Positions 7,870 through 16,153 of a stretch of 64,000 nt of DNA are shown piece after piece. Below the pieces are notes generated by a model. That model searched no databases and had not been told where the DNA came from. It saw only the letters and a list, made by a program, of their open reading frames with translations. Each line of letters opens with the position of its first letter. Within the stretch, counting starts at the first letter, position 1. The stretch spans positions 434,001 through 498,000 of the forward strand of contig NZ_FNKQ01000001.1 of the NCBI RefSeq assembly GCF_900100875.1. Reading direction: 5' to 3'. Source of the DNA: Halopelagius longus. Its GTDB lineage: Archaea > Halobacteriota > Halobacteria > Halobacteriales > Haloferacaceae. The translations under genes were made by a program, and so were the position numbers.

Positions 7870-8409
7870 ATGCGAGCGTCCACATCCCCCTCTGCCTCCG
7901 CGGACCCCGTCGAGACGGTCGTCAGGCGACTCTCGGTCCCCGCGGGGACGGAGCTCGCTCGGTCGCTCCTCCGCGGCGTCGGGGAGGACGCGGTGGAGCG
8001 ACACGGCGCGTTCTCCGCCGCCTTGGGTGCGGTCCGCGCCGTGGGCCGCCGCCTCGACATCGACGTCCCGGAGGTGTGCGCCGCGGCGTCCGAACTCGGA
8101 ATCGACCCCCGCGAAGCCCTCGCCGCCGAACGAAAACTGGAGGCCGAACTGTCGCCGCCCGGCGACCGAGACGACGTGGAACGACTCTCCTCGCGCATCA
8201 CGGCGTACGCCGTCCTGTTGGACGCGTTGGAGAACGGCGTCTCCGCGGACGACCTCTCGGTGCCGGTCGACGATACCGTGGACTTCGACGCCGCCGCCGT
8301 CAGCGAACACCTCGGCCGACTGAAAGCCGACAAGGCGATGGCGCAACTCGGCTTCCGCCTGTACGACATCGCCCGCGACGACGACTACGACGAGTACGAC
8401 GCCGCGTAG
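7870..8409 (+). CDS. Conserved haloarchaeal helical protein (hypothetical)
   Basis: A 179-residue, largely alpha-helical soluble protein. Its two roughly 60-residue helical segments (residues 15-90 and 95-165) with alternating small and leucine residues recall cyclin-like repeats of TFB-type factors, but I see no zinc ribbon and no motif that would confirm this. The tail DDDYDEYDAA is acidic. The start is fixed by a TATA box 26 bp upstream. It is divergent from aif5A. I do not assign a function. Confidence 0.75.
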   Translation: MRASTSPSASADPVETVVRRLSVPAGTELARSLLRGVGEDAVERHGAFSAALGAVRAVGRRLDIDVPEVCAAASELGIDPREALAAERKLEAELSPPGDRDDVERLSSRITAYAVLLDALENGVSADDLSVPVDDTVDFDAAAVSEHLGRLKADKAMAQLGFRLYDIARDDDYDEYDAA

Positions 8410-8489
8410 TCGGCACGCGGATTTTCGGACGGTTTTCGTGACAGAACTCTACACTTTTCGAATACCGTTCCTATGTGCGCATCCGAACG

Positions 8490-8687
8490 ATGTTCTCACG
8501 CGCTATAGACGAATACGGTTCCAACGCCAGCGCACTCCTGTTAATCGCAGTCGCCGCCGCCGACATCGTCGTTCGCCCGCGGGTTGGCGCCGGGGTCCGC
8601 GGAGAACTCGACGCCGCAATCATCCTCGGGGCACTCGTCCTCGTCGGCGTCTCCGTCGCGACGCTCCTGAACGAATACGGGCGATGA
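8490..8687 (+). CDS. Small two-helix membrane protein (hypothetical)
   Basis: A 65-residue protein with two transmembrane helices (ALLLIAVAAADIVV and AAIILGALVLVGVSVATLL). I prefer the ATG giving MFSRAIDEYGSN; a GTG five codons upstream is also possible. No recognised domain. It is 80 bp downstream of the preceding gene on the same strand. Confidence 0.65.
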   Translation: MFSRAIDEYGSNASALLLIAVAAADIVVRPRVGAGVRGELDAAIILGALVLVGVSVATLLNEYGR

Positions 8688-8731
8688 GCGGTCGCTGACG
8701 GCTCCGCGAGAAGCGCAGTTCGACGGGGTCG

Positions 8732-9214
8732 TCACGTCTCCTCGTTCGGGTCCGACCCCAACCACCCGACGTTACCCTCCGTTCCGCCGTCGGTCGTCAC
8801 GCGGGCGTCCGTCGTCGGGCCGCCGCCGTCGAACCGGTCCTCGCGGTGCCGGCGGACGAAACTGCCGAACGTCCCCGCGACGGCGTTCGGAAGCGTCACG
8901 GAGAGGAGGATTCCGGTCGACGCCGCGCCGGGCGTGGTGAAGAACGGAGCGAGATACTCGTAGGGGAACGGGAGCGTCCCGTCGCCGGTCACCGCGAGGA
9001 CGACGAGTCCGGGGATGAGGAGCGTCCCCCACGCCAGAGAGGAGAGGAGGCCGTGCCACGCCCCGTCGGAGGATTCGGGGCCGACGACGTATCCGGCGAC
9101 CGCGCTTCCGGCGAGTCCCCCCACGAGCGTCACGCGACCCGTGAGCGCGAAGACGAGCGCTTCGCTACACGCCGCTAGCGCGAACCCGGCTAGCACGGCC
9201 CGCCAGCGAGTCAT
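8732..9214 (-). CDS. Small haloarchaeal integral membrane protein (possibly DUF5518)
   Basis: A 160-residue protein with about four transmembrane helices: residues 5-25 (AVLAGFALAACSEALVFAL), 28-45, 57-78 (LLSSLAWGTLLIPGLVVLAV) and 97-118, and a polar acidic tail of about 40 residues. The Gly/Ala-rich helix pattern with a soluble tail resembles the haloarchaeal DUF5518 family; I recognise this from general pattern and am not certain. The long frame running upstream through the UbiB gene on this strand is a shadow; the ATG at MTRWRAVLAGF is the start. Confidence 0.7.
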   Translation of the reverse strand: MTRWRAVLAGFALAACSEALVFALTGRVTLVGGLAGSAVAGYVVGPESSDGAWHGLLSSLAWGTLLIPGLVVLAVTGDGTLPFPYEYLAPFFTTPGAASTGILLSVTLPNAVAGTFGSFVRRHREDRFDGGGPTTDARVTTDGGTEGNVGWLGSDPNEET

Positions 9215-9279
9215 ACCCTGCGTATGGAAACTCCTCCCGTATAAACGCATCCTCCCGAGACTCAGGTTTGATACCGACC

Positions 9280-10956
9280 TCACTCCTCGCGGCGTTCGCG
9301 GAGGTTCTGGCGGGTGAACTGCGGCGTCGCGCGAACCCCCCGCTTCGACCGGAACGACCGGTACAGGAGGACGGCGACGGGAATCGTGAGCAGGGCGGCG
9401 ACGGCGGCGGGGAGGACGCTCGTCTGGTCGAACGCGTACAGAATCGACGTCGAGAGCGCGCCGACGGCGAGGAGGATGCTGTAGGCGATGCGGCGCGCGA
9501 GTCGGTCGAAGACGCCGTTTTTGTCCTCGACGCGGATGTTGACGCTGAGGTTCTCCCGTTCGAGTCGGTCCAGCGTCCGGTCGAGTTTCGGCGGGACGGT
9601 AAACAGCGCTTGCGAGGTTCGTTGGACTTGCCTGCCCGCGTCTTTGGCGAGTTCTCTGGCCGTCTCCTCGTAGTACCCCTCCTCGCGGAGGTACGCCGTC
9701 GCCACCGCGATGAAGTCGAAGTCGGAGTCCAACGTGACGCAGACGCCCTCGACGACGGTGGCGACGCGGAGGACCAAGGCGAGATTGCGCGGCAGGCGCA
9801 GGGGGAACTCGTAGATGGTCGATTCCACCTGCTCGATTATCTGTTGGACGCGGTACTGCTCGATGTCCTCGCCGCGGGCGTCGGCGATGGCGAGTTCCAT
9901 CACGTCGCCCATCACCTGCCGGTCGGCCTCCGGCGAGAGCGTCCCCATCTCGATGAGGGCGTCCAAGATGCCGTCGATGTCCTGATTGGCGATGGAGACG
10001 TAGAAATCCACTATCTTGTCTTGGATGAACGGTTCGACCTCTCCGGACATGCCGAAGTCGTAGAAGATGATGCGCCCCTCGTCGTCCACCGCCAGATTCC
10101 CGGGGTGGGGGTCGGCGTGGAAGACGCCGTCGTCGATTATCATCTGCAGGTAGACGCGTTGGAGCGTCGTCGCCAGTTGCGTCCGGTCGAGACCCATCTC
10201 GTCGAGGGCCGCCACGTCGTTTATCTTCGTCCCCGGGAGGTACTCCATCGTGAGGACGCGCGGTCCGGAGCGTTCCGGGACGGGCGCGGGGATGCGGATG
10301 GCGTCGTCGCCCTCGAAGTTCGACCGAATCTGTTCGAGGATGCGCCGTTCGCGGCCGTAGTCCATCTCCTGTCTGATGGTCTTTGCGAACTCGTCGGCGA
10401 GATTTTCGAGGGAGAACGCCCGACCCTCCCCGATGAAGCGCCTGACGACCGGGAGCGACCACCGGACGACCCGGAGGTCCGCCTCCACGAGTTTCTCGAT
10501 GCCGGGGCGGCGAACCTTCACCGCCACGGGGTCGCCCTCGTACTCCGCGGTGTACACCTGCCCGAGACTCGCGCCGCTTATCGGGTCGGGGTCGAACTCG
10601 TCGAACGCCTCCGAGACGGGGCCGAGTTCCGCCTCCAAGACCTGACTCGACTCCTCCCACGGGGCCGGCGGCACGTCGTCCTGAAGGCTCGACAGCACCT
10701 CGATGTACTCCGGCGGGAGGATGTCCGGGCGCGTCGAGAGCAGTTGGCCGAGTTTGATGAACGTCGGCCCGAGCGTCAGAAGCGAGTCGAGCAGAATCCC
10801 CGCCCGACGCACCCGCATGTCGGGGCTGACGCTCCGGGACCCGCCGAACAGGAAGAACCGACGGCGGTCTCTCGCGTAGGCGACTATCAGCGGGGAGAAC
10901 TGGTAGACGACGACGAGGAACCGCCAGTACGCGCGGATGTTGACCAGCGTCACCAC
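9280..10956 (-). CDS. ABC1/UbiB/AarF family atypical kinase
   Basis: A 558-residue protein kinase-like protein of the ABC1/ADCK/UbiB family, membrane-linked ATPases that support isoprenoid quinone biosynthesis. The family signature KxGQ appears in TFIKLGQLLSTRPD near residue 65; the Ala-rich loop in place of the usual glycine loop is SGASLGQVY; the catalytic lysine is in VAVKVRRPG; the HADPHPGN catalytic loop and IIFYDFGMSG metal motif follow. Two transmembrane helices lie at the C-terminus (ILLAVGALSTSILYAF, and LPAAVAALLTIPVAVLLY). GTG start. It begins 12 bp after the hsp20 stop, so the two form an operon. Role in menaquinone synthesis is inference from the family. Confidence 0.93.
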   Translation of the reverse strand: MVTLVNIRAYWRFLVVVYQFSPLIVAYARDRRRFFLFGGSRSVSPDMRVRRAGILLDSLLTLGPTFIKLGQLLSTRPDILPPEYIEVLSSLQDDVPPAPWEESSQVLEAELGPVSEAFDEFDPDPISGASLGQVYTAEYEGDPVAVKVRRPGIEKLVEADLRVVRWSLPVVRRFIGEGRAFSLENLADEFAKTIRQEMDYGRERRILEQIRSNFEGDDAIRIPAPVPERSGPRVLTMEYLPGTKINDVAALDEMGLDRTQLATTLQRVYLQMIIDDGVFHADPHPGNLAVDDEGRIIFYDFGMSGEVEPFIQDKIVDFYVSIANQDIDGILDALIEMGTLSPEADRQVMGDVMELAIADARGEDIEQYRVQQIIEQVESTIYEFPLRLPRNLALVLRVATVVEGVCVTLDSDFDFIAVATAYLREEGYYEETARELAKDAGRQVQRTSQALFTVPPKLDRTLDRLERENLSVNIRVEDKNGVFDRLARRIAYSILLAVGALSTSILYAFDQTSVLPAAVAALLTIPVAVLLYRSFRSKRGVRATPQFTRQNLRERREE

Positions 10957-10968
10957 CTCACCGCGGCG

Positions 10969-11337
10969 TCAGGCTCCGTCCTCGTCTGTGGTGATCGGGA
11001 TGCTCCGTTCGGGCGCGGCGGTGCGCTTGGGGAGGCGAATCGTGAGGACGCCGCGTTCCATCTCCGCGTCCGCCCCCGCGCCGGTGGCGTCCGGCGGGAG
11101 GGGGAGTTCGGCGTCGAGGAACAGCGACCGGTCCTCGCGGACGTACTGGAACTCCGCCGGCAGGCGCTTCTCCCGCCGAGCCTCGATGGTGAGACGGCCG
11201 CTATCGACGCCGATGTCGGCCGTCTCGGCCGTGACGCCGGGGAGGTCCAACACGATCAGGTACGCGTCTTCGGACTCTAGCAGGTCGGCGAACACCGCGT
11301 CGGGGAGTTCCTGAAGCGCGTCCCGCAGTGCAGACAT
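10969..11337 (-). CDS. Hsp20/alpha-crystallin family small heat-shock protein
   Basis: A 122-residue small heat-shock protein, an ATP-independent holdase. The alpha-crystallin domain covers residues 18-110: DAYLIVLDLPGV, then RLTIEARREKRLP, the loop with FLDAELPLPPD, and the conserved ERGVLTIRLPK strand near residue 95-105. N- and C-terminal extensions are short; the tail SIPITTDEDGA contains an I-x-I-like motif that usually docks neighbouring dimers. First gene of an operon with the UbiB-like kinase and divergent from moeA. Confidence 0.93.
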   Translation of the reverse strand: MSALRDALQELPDAVFADLLESEDAYLIVLDLPGVTAETADIGVDSGRLTIEARREKRLPAEFQYVREDRSLFLDAELPLPPDATGAGADAEMERGVLTIRLPKRTAAPERSIPITTDEDGA

Positions 11338-11470
11338 ACGCCGACGTAAGGGTGCCTCGGGCTAAAACCCCCCGGTCGCGGCTGTCGATTCGGGCCGTAA
11401 GGCCTTTTTCGGCGGCGCGCACCGCCCGGCGCTACGCCCCTTTTTGGTTCCGGGCGCGCAACGGTCTACC

Positions 11471-12736
11471 ATGGACGCAGCGGACTCCGATTCCGACGAC
11501 CCCGGCGCGGACCGACGCGCCGCCGGGTTCAAAGACCGGACGCGGGTCGCCGCCGCCAGAGAGACGCTTCTCTCGGCGGCGACGCCCCACGAACGGACGG
11601 AACGACTCCCCCTCGGTCCCGCCGACGGGCGGGCGGTGGCGGAACCGGTAACGTCGCCGCGGCCCGTCCCCGGGTACGACCGGGCGGCGATGGACGGGTG
11701 GGCGGTCCGCGCGCGGGATACGTTCGGCGCGTCGGGTCGGTCGCCCGAGATTCTCCGCGTCGGGGCCGAAGACGCGGACACCGGCGGGGAGGTCGCCCCC
11801 GGCGAGGCCGTCAGGGTCCACACCGGGAGCGAACTCCCGCCGGGTGCGGACGCCGTCGTGATGATAGAGGAGACGGAGGCGGTCGGGGGCGAACTCGAAG
11901 TGTTCGACGCCGTCACCGAGAGCGAGAACGTCGGCCCGGTCGGCGAGGACGTTTCGGAGGGGCAACACCTGTTCGACGCGGGTCACAGGCTCCGGCCCTC
12001 GGACCTCGGCCTCCTCAAATCGGTCGGCGTCGACGAGGTGTCCGTCTACGAACGGCCGACCGTCGGCGTGATTCCGACGGGCGAGGAACTCGTTCAGGAG
12101 GACCCCGGCCCCGGCGAGATAGTCGAGACGAACGGGTTGACGGTCACCCGACTGGTGGACCGGTGGGGCGGCGTCCCCACCTACCGGAACGTCGTCACCG
12201 ACGAGGAGGCGGCCCTCCGGGCGGCGATTCAACGCGACCTGACGAAGGATATCGTCGTCACCACCGGCGGGTCGTCCGTCGGCGAACGCGACTTGGTGCC
12301 CGAAGTCGTCGACGAACTCGGCGAGGTACTCGTCCACGGCGTCGCCCTCAAACCCGGCCACCCGGTCGCCCTCGGCGTCGTCGAGGAGACGCCCGTCGTG
12401 ATGCTCCCGGGCTACCCCGTCGCCTGCATCGTCAACGCCGTGCAGTTCCTCAGGCCCCTCGTGAAGCGCGTCGGCCACCTGCCCGACTCGCCGTTCCCGA
12501 CGGTCGAAGCCCGCCTGGAACGCAAGATTCCGAGCGAACCCGGCGTCAGAACGTTCGCGCGCGTCCGCCTCGATTCGGACGACGGAGAACGGGTTGCTAC
12601 CCCCACTCGCGCGTCTGGGTCGGGCGTCCTCTCCTCGGTCGCCCTCGCCGACGGGTGGGTCGTCGTCCCCGAGGACCGCGAGGGGTACGCCGAGGGCGAG
12701 ACGGTCGCCGTCGAAGACTGGGAGTGGTCGGCGTGA
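11471..12736 (+). CDS. moeA: Molybdopterin molybdenumtransferase MoeA
   Basis: A 421-residue MoeA that inserts molybdate into adenylated molybdopterin. Family blocks in order: GYDRAAMDGWAVRARDTF near 65 (domain with the MDG(Y/W)A motif), RVHTGSELPPGADAVV, GVIPTGEELV, the MoCF/MogA-like core with TTGGSSVGERD, GVALKPGHPVALG, and MLPGYPV with the C-terminal domain. The ATG at MDAADSDSDD is chosen over a GTG nine codons earlier. Its stop overlaps the GTG start of the second MoeA by four bases (GTGA), so the pair is translated from one mRNA. Divergent from hsp20. Confidence 0.95.
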   Translation: MDAADSDSDDPGADRRAAGFKDRTRVAAARETLLSAATPHERTERLPLGPADGRAVAEPVTSPRPVPGYDRAAMDGWAVRARDTFGASGRSPEILRVGAEDADTGGEVAPGEAVRVHTGSELPPGADAVVMIEETEAVGGELEVFDAVTESENVGPVGEDVSEGQHLFDAGHRLRPSDLGLLKSVGVDEVSVYERPTVGVIPTGEELVQEDPGPGEIVETNGLTVTRLVDRWGGVPTYRNVVTDEEAALRAAIQRDLTKDIVVTTGGSSVGERDLVPEVVDELGEVLVHGVALKPGHPVALGVVEETPVVMLPGYPVACIVNAVQFLRPLVKRVGHLPDSPFPTVEARLERKIPSEPGVRTFARVRLDSDDGERVATPTRASGSGVLSSVALADGWVVVPEDREGYAEGETVAVEDWEWSA

Positions 12737-14619
12737 GTGAACGCAAGGAGTTCCGTGACCTCGCACCGCCGGAGGAGGCCCACGAGGCCATCGCCTCGTT
12801 GGACCTCGAACCCGACCCGGAGACGGTCCCCCTCGCGGAGGCCCGCGGGAGAGTCCTCGCGGAGCGAATCGACGCCGAGTTGGACGTGCCGGGGTTCGAC
12901 CGCGCGAGCATGGACGGGTACGCCGTCCGCGGCCGGGACACCTTCGGCGCGGACGAGGCCGACCCCGTGACGTTGGACCTCGCGGGGTCGGTCCACGCCG
13001 GAAGCGAACCCGACGTGACCGTCGGCGAGGGGGAGGCGGCCGAGATTTCGACCGGCGCGGTGATGCCGCCCGGCGCGGACGCCGTCGTCGTCGTCGAACG
13101 CACGGAGGAACGCGACGGACAGGTCGTCGTCCGGAAAGCGGTCGCGCCGGGCGACAGCGTGATGCTCGCGGGCGCGGACGTGGCCGCCGGTGCCCGAGCG
13201 TTGGGGCCGGGTACCCGCATCACGCCCCGCGAAATCGGCCTCCTCTCTGCGCTCGGTATCGACGAGGTGCCCGTCCGCGGGCGACCGGTCGTCGGCATCG
13301 TCTCCACCGGCGACGAACTCGTCCGTCCGGGCGAGGAGTTGCGGAGCGAAGCGGGGCAAATCTACGACGTGAACAGTTACACCACCGCCGCGGCCGTCGA
13401 GGAGGCGGGCGGCGAGGCGCGCCTCTACCCCCACGCCGGCGACGACTACGAGGAGATGGAGCGAATCCTCGTGGAGGCGGCCGAAGAGTGCGACTTGGTA
13501 CTCTCGTCGGGTTCGACGTCGGCCTCCGCGGTGGACGTCATCTACCGCGTCATCGAGGAACGCGGCGAACTCCTGCTTCACGGCGTCGCGGTCAAACCGG
13601 GCAAGCCGATGCTCGTCGGCCGCGTCGGTGACTCGGCGTACGTCGGCCTGCCGGGCTATCCGGTCTCGGCGCTCACCATCTTCCAGACGTTCGTCGCGCC
13701 CGCCGTCCGCCGCGCCGCCGGCCTCCCCGAACCCCGAACCGCGACCGTCGAAGGGTCGATGGCCGTCCGCGAACGCTACGGCGAGGGGCGACTCCGCCTG
13801 ATGCCGGTCGGGTTAGTCGAGGACGAGACGGGCGAGACGCTGGTGTACCCCGTGGACAAAGGAAGCGGCGCGACCACCTCCTTGGTCGAAGCCGACGGCG
13901 TGGTGGAGGTCCACCCGGACACGGAGTACCTCGCCGAGGGCGAATCGGTCGAGGTGCGCCTGTTCTCGCCGGACGTACGCGAACCCACGATGTTCGGCGT
14001 CGGCGAGGACGACCCCGCCCTCTCGCGTTTGCTGGACAGACTCGAACGGCCCCGGTACCTCGCCGTCGGAAGCCGAGACGGTCGCAGACGCCTCCGCGGC
14101 GGCGTGCCCGACGCGGCGGTGGTCGCCGGACCGAGCGACCGCGAGGTGGAGGCGGCCGAACTCGGCGAGTGGACGCGCGAGTGGGGTCTCGTCGTCCCGC
14201 CGGGGAACCCCGACGACGTGACCGGCCTCGCCGACCTGGCGGACGAGGACCTGCGGTTCGTCAACCGCGATACGAACTCCGGACTCCGCGCGAGTCTCGA
14301 CGAGGCGGTGGCCGAGTTGGCGACCGACCGCGAGACGACGAGCACCGAACTGACGGACGCCATCGACGGGTACGAACTCGGCACGAAGGCCTACGAGAGT
14401 CCCGCCCGCGCCGTCGTCGACGGGAAAGCCGACGCGGGACTCGGCCTGCGGCAGACGGCCGAGTCGCTCGATTTGGGGTTCGTCCCCGTCGGGACGGAGA
14501 CGGTTCGCGTCCGGGTGAACCCCGACAGGGCGGAGAAAGCGGGCGTCCGCGAACTCGAACGCGCGGTTCGGGACGCCGACGACGTGTTCGATTCGCTCGC
14601 CGGATACGACCGCGCCTGA
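12733..14619 (+). CDS. MoeA fused to periplasmic-binding/LysR-substrate-like domain
   Basis: A 628-residue two-part protein. Residues 1-405 repeat the MoeA order: SMDGYAVRGRDTF, ISTGAVMPPGADAVV, GIVSTGDELVRPG, LSSGSTSASAVDVIY, GVAVKPGKPMLVG, GLPGYPVSALT. Compared with the first paralogue the active-site GGSS is GSTS. Residues 420-628 are a PBP-like/LysR-effector domain (RYLAVGSRDG, DLRFVNRDTNSGLRASLDE, TELTDAIDGYELG, KADAGLGLRQTAESLDLGF). The family occurs in archaea and may couple molybdate or tungstate sensing to insertion; this is inference. GTG start overlaps the upstream stop by 4 bp. A typical length for this fusion. Confidence 0.92.
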   Translation: MSERKEFRDLAPPEEAHEAIASLDLEPDPETVPLAEARGRVLAERIDAELDVPGFDRASMDGYAVRGRDTFGADEADPVTLDLAGSVHAGSEPDVTVGEGEAAEISTGAVMPPGADAVVVVERTEERDGQVVVRKAVAPGDSVMLAGADVAAGARALGPGTRITPREIGLLSALGIDEVPVRGRPVVGIVSTGDELVRPGEELRSEAGQIYDVNSYTTAAAVEEAGGEARLYPHAGDDYEEMERILVEAAEECDLVLSSGSTSASAVDVIYRVIEERGELLLHGVAVKPGKPMLVGRVGDSAYVGLPGYPVSALTIFQTFVAPAVRRAAGLPEPRTATVEGSMAVRERYGEGRLRLMPVGLVEDETGETLVYPVDKGSGATTSLVEADGVVEVHPDTEYLAEGESVEVRLFSPDVREPTMFGVGEDDPALSRLLDRLERPRYLAVGSRDGRRRLRGGVPDAAVVAGPSDREVEAAELGEWTREWGLVVPPGNPDDVTGLADLADEDLRFVNRDTNSGLRASLDEAVAELATDRETTSTELTDAIDGYELGTKAYESPARAVVDGKADAGLGLRQTAESLDLGFVPVGTETVRVRVNPDRAEKAGVRELERAVRDADDVFDSLAGYDRA

Positions 14620-14691
14620 CCGGGTCGGACGCCGTCCCCGTCTGCGACTCTTTACTCGTTTGCCGCCGTCGGAACTCGATTCCGAAGGGGT

Positions 14692-15384
14692 TCAGAACCC
14701 GTCAGTACGTTCGCCGCCGTCTGCGGCGACGGCGGGGCCGTCGAGGTCGGCGAACGACTCGACGCGGTAGTCGGCTAACACGCACCGGCCGCGTCGTTCC
14801 GGCGGGTGCCGTTCGACGTGGATGCCGTGGAGGCCGGCGTTCCACGCCGCGCCGATATCGCTCGCGCCGTCGCCGGCGAGGACGCCCGCCCCCGCGTCGT
14901 CGGGGTCGAGACCCAACCGCTCGATGGCGTGGCGGACGGGCGCGGGGTCGGGTTTCCACCCGAGGTCGGCCGTACAGCAGACGATGGTGTCGAACCACTC
15001 GCGGATGTCGAGGTGGTCCACCACGGGGTCCGTGAGGAACTGCTGGCAGTGCGTCACCACCCCGACCGGCACGTCCCGGGACCGGAGGTCGGCCACCAAT
15101 GCCGCGGCGTCGTCGTGGAGGAACGTCGCCTCCGCGCGGGCCTGCGGGTCTTCGACGGCGTGGAAGGCGTCCCAGAACGCCTCGGGGTCGAGACCCCACT
15201 CGCGGAGTTGCGGGTCGCGCGCGCCGCCGAGGCCGTGCCAGAGGATTTCGGCCTCGCGGTCGGTGAACTCCCGGCCCAACCGGTCGCCGACCCGGTCGAA
15301 CGTCTCGCGGGTGTACGACCACTCGACGTCGACGACCGTCCCGTCGAGGTCGAACAGCCAGAAGTCGTACGCGTCGGCAATCAT
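14692..15384 (-). CDS. HAD superfamily phosphatase (phosphoglycolate phosphatase-like)
   Basis: A 230-residue haloacid-dehalogenase hydrolase of the Gph/PGP type. Motif I WLFDLDGTVVD is near residue 9-20 with the nucleophile Asp; motif II Thr in GVVTHCQQF; motif III Lys in LGWKPDPAPV; motif IV GVLAGDGASDIGAA. The cap (residues 20-95) is helical. Residue context points to small phosphorylated metabolites, but the substrate is unknown. Independent gene, downstream of the moeA pair on the opposite strand. Confidence 0.9.
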   Translation of the reverse strand: MIADAYDFWLFDLDGTVVDVEWSYTRETFDRVGDRLGREFTDREAEILWHGLGGARDPQLREWGLDPEAFWDAFHAVEDPQARAEATFLHDDAAALVADLRSRDVPVGVVTHCQQFLTDPVVDHLDIREWFDTIVCCTADLGWKPDPAPVRHAIERLGLDPDDAGAGVLAGDGASDIGAAWNAGLHGIHVERHPPERRGRCVLADYRVESFADLDGPAVAADGGERTDGF

Positions 15385-15462
15385 GGACGAAGCGATAAGC
15401 GGCGACGAGATAAGTGTGTTGCGCCGATTCGCGCGACCGAGAACGCCCCCGGTTCCGGCCGG

Positions 15463-15831
15463 TCAGGGCCTGACGTGGATGGAACTGCCGAAATACTTCG
15501 TCAGCGTCTCGTCTACCGCCTCGGAGTTGAACAGGTCGAGGTTGTCGGCTATCTCCGCTTTCAACGCGTCGAGGTACTCCCCGTCGGTCCGCAGTTCCCG
15601 GAACGAGACGGACTCGACGGGGACCGAAAGCCACTCCTCGGCGAGTTCGCGGGCGTATCGCTCGTCGTTGACCTCGCCGCGCCAAAGCGCGTCCCGGAAG
15701 AACAGCCAATCGCCCTCGCCCGGCGGGTCCGCCTCGAGTTCGACGGTGGCGTCGAACGCTCGCGGGTCGGTTTCGACGCCCGGGAGCGTTTCGAGGCCGA
15801 ACCGCACCTTGAAGACGTACGCCGCGCGCAC
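15463..15831 (-). CDS. LWR-salt family protein
   Basis: A 122-residue haloarchaeal protein carrying the signature LWRGE near residue 49-53 (AYVFKVRFGLETL at the start, RDALWRGEVND in the middle). Function unknown. GTG start. It begins 4 bp after the stop of the pterin-4a-carbinolamine dehydratase gene and reads in the same direction, so the two are co-transcribed; whether that is functional is unclear. Confidence 0.85.
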   Translation of the reverse strand: MRAAYVFKVRFGLETLPGVETDPRAFDATVELEADPPGEGDWLFFRDALWRGEVNDERYARELAEEWLSVPVESVSFRELRTDGEYLDALKAEIADNLDLFNSEAVDETLTKYFGSSIHVRP

Positions 15832-15835
15832 GGGA

Positions 15836-16111
15836 CTACACCTCGTCGTCGAACAGACCGGCCAGACGGATGTCCTGGTCGGTGATGCCGCCCTCCTCGT
15901 GACTCGTCAGGCGGACTTCGACCTCCTTGTACCCGACGCGAATCTCGGGGTGGTGAAACTCCTCTTCGGCCACCTCGCCGACGCGGGTGACGAACTCGAT
16001 TCCCTTCAGGTAGTCGTCGAACTCGTACGTCTTCGTTATCTCGTCTCCCTCGCGGTCCCACCCCTTCGGGAGCTTTCGCTGAATCTCGTCGTCGCTGAGC
16101 AGGTCGGCCAT
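15836..16111 (-). CDS. 4a-hydroxytetrahydrobiopterin dehydratase (PhhB/DCoH-like)
   Basis: A 91-residue pterin-4a-carbinolamine dehydratase. Catalytic motif visible: EEEFHHPEIRVGYKEVEV with the double His, then SHEEGGITDQDIRLA with the second His and Asp. In bacteria and animals it recycles the pterin cofactor of aromatic hydroxylases; in archaea without such hydroxylases it may act on molybdopterin or other pterins. MoeA genes lie about 1.5 kb away, but there is no direct operon link; the relation is inference. ATG start is the only plausible one. Confidence 0.92.
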   Translation of the reverse strand: MADLLSDDEIQRKLPKGWDREGDEITKTYEFDDYLKGIEFVTRVGEVAEEEFHHPEIRVGYKEVEVRLTSHEEGGITDQDIRLAGLFDDEV

Positions 16112-16153
16112 GTGAGGAAATGTCGAACGGATTCGGGATAACGTTTCTCCCCG

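Noticed and set aside
9268-11280. A 670-codon plus-strand frame opposite the UbiB-like gene
   Set aside because: Arg/Val-rich shadow frame; the kinase motifs are all on the minus strand.
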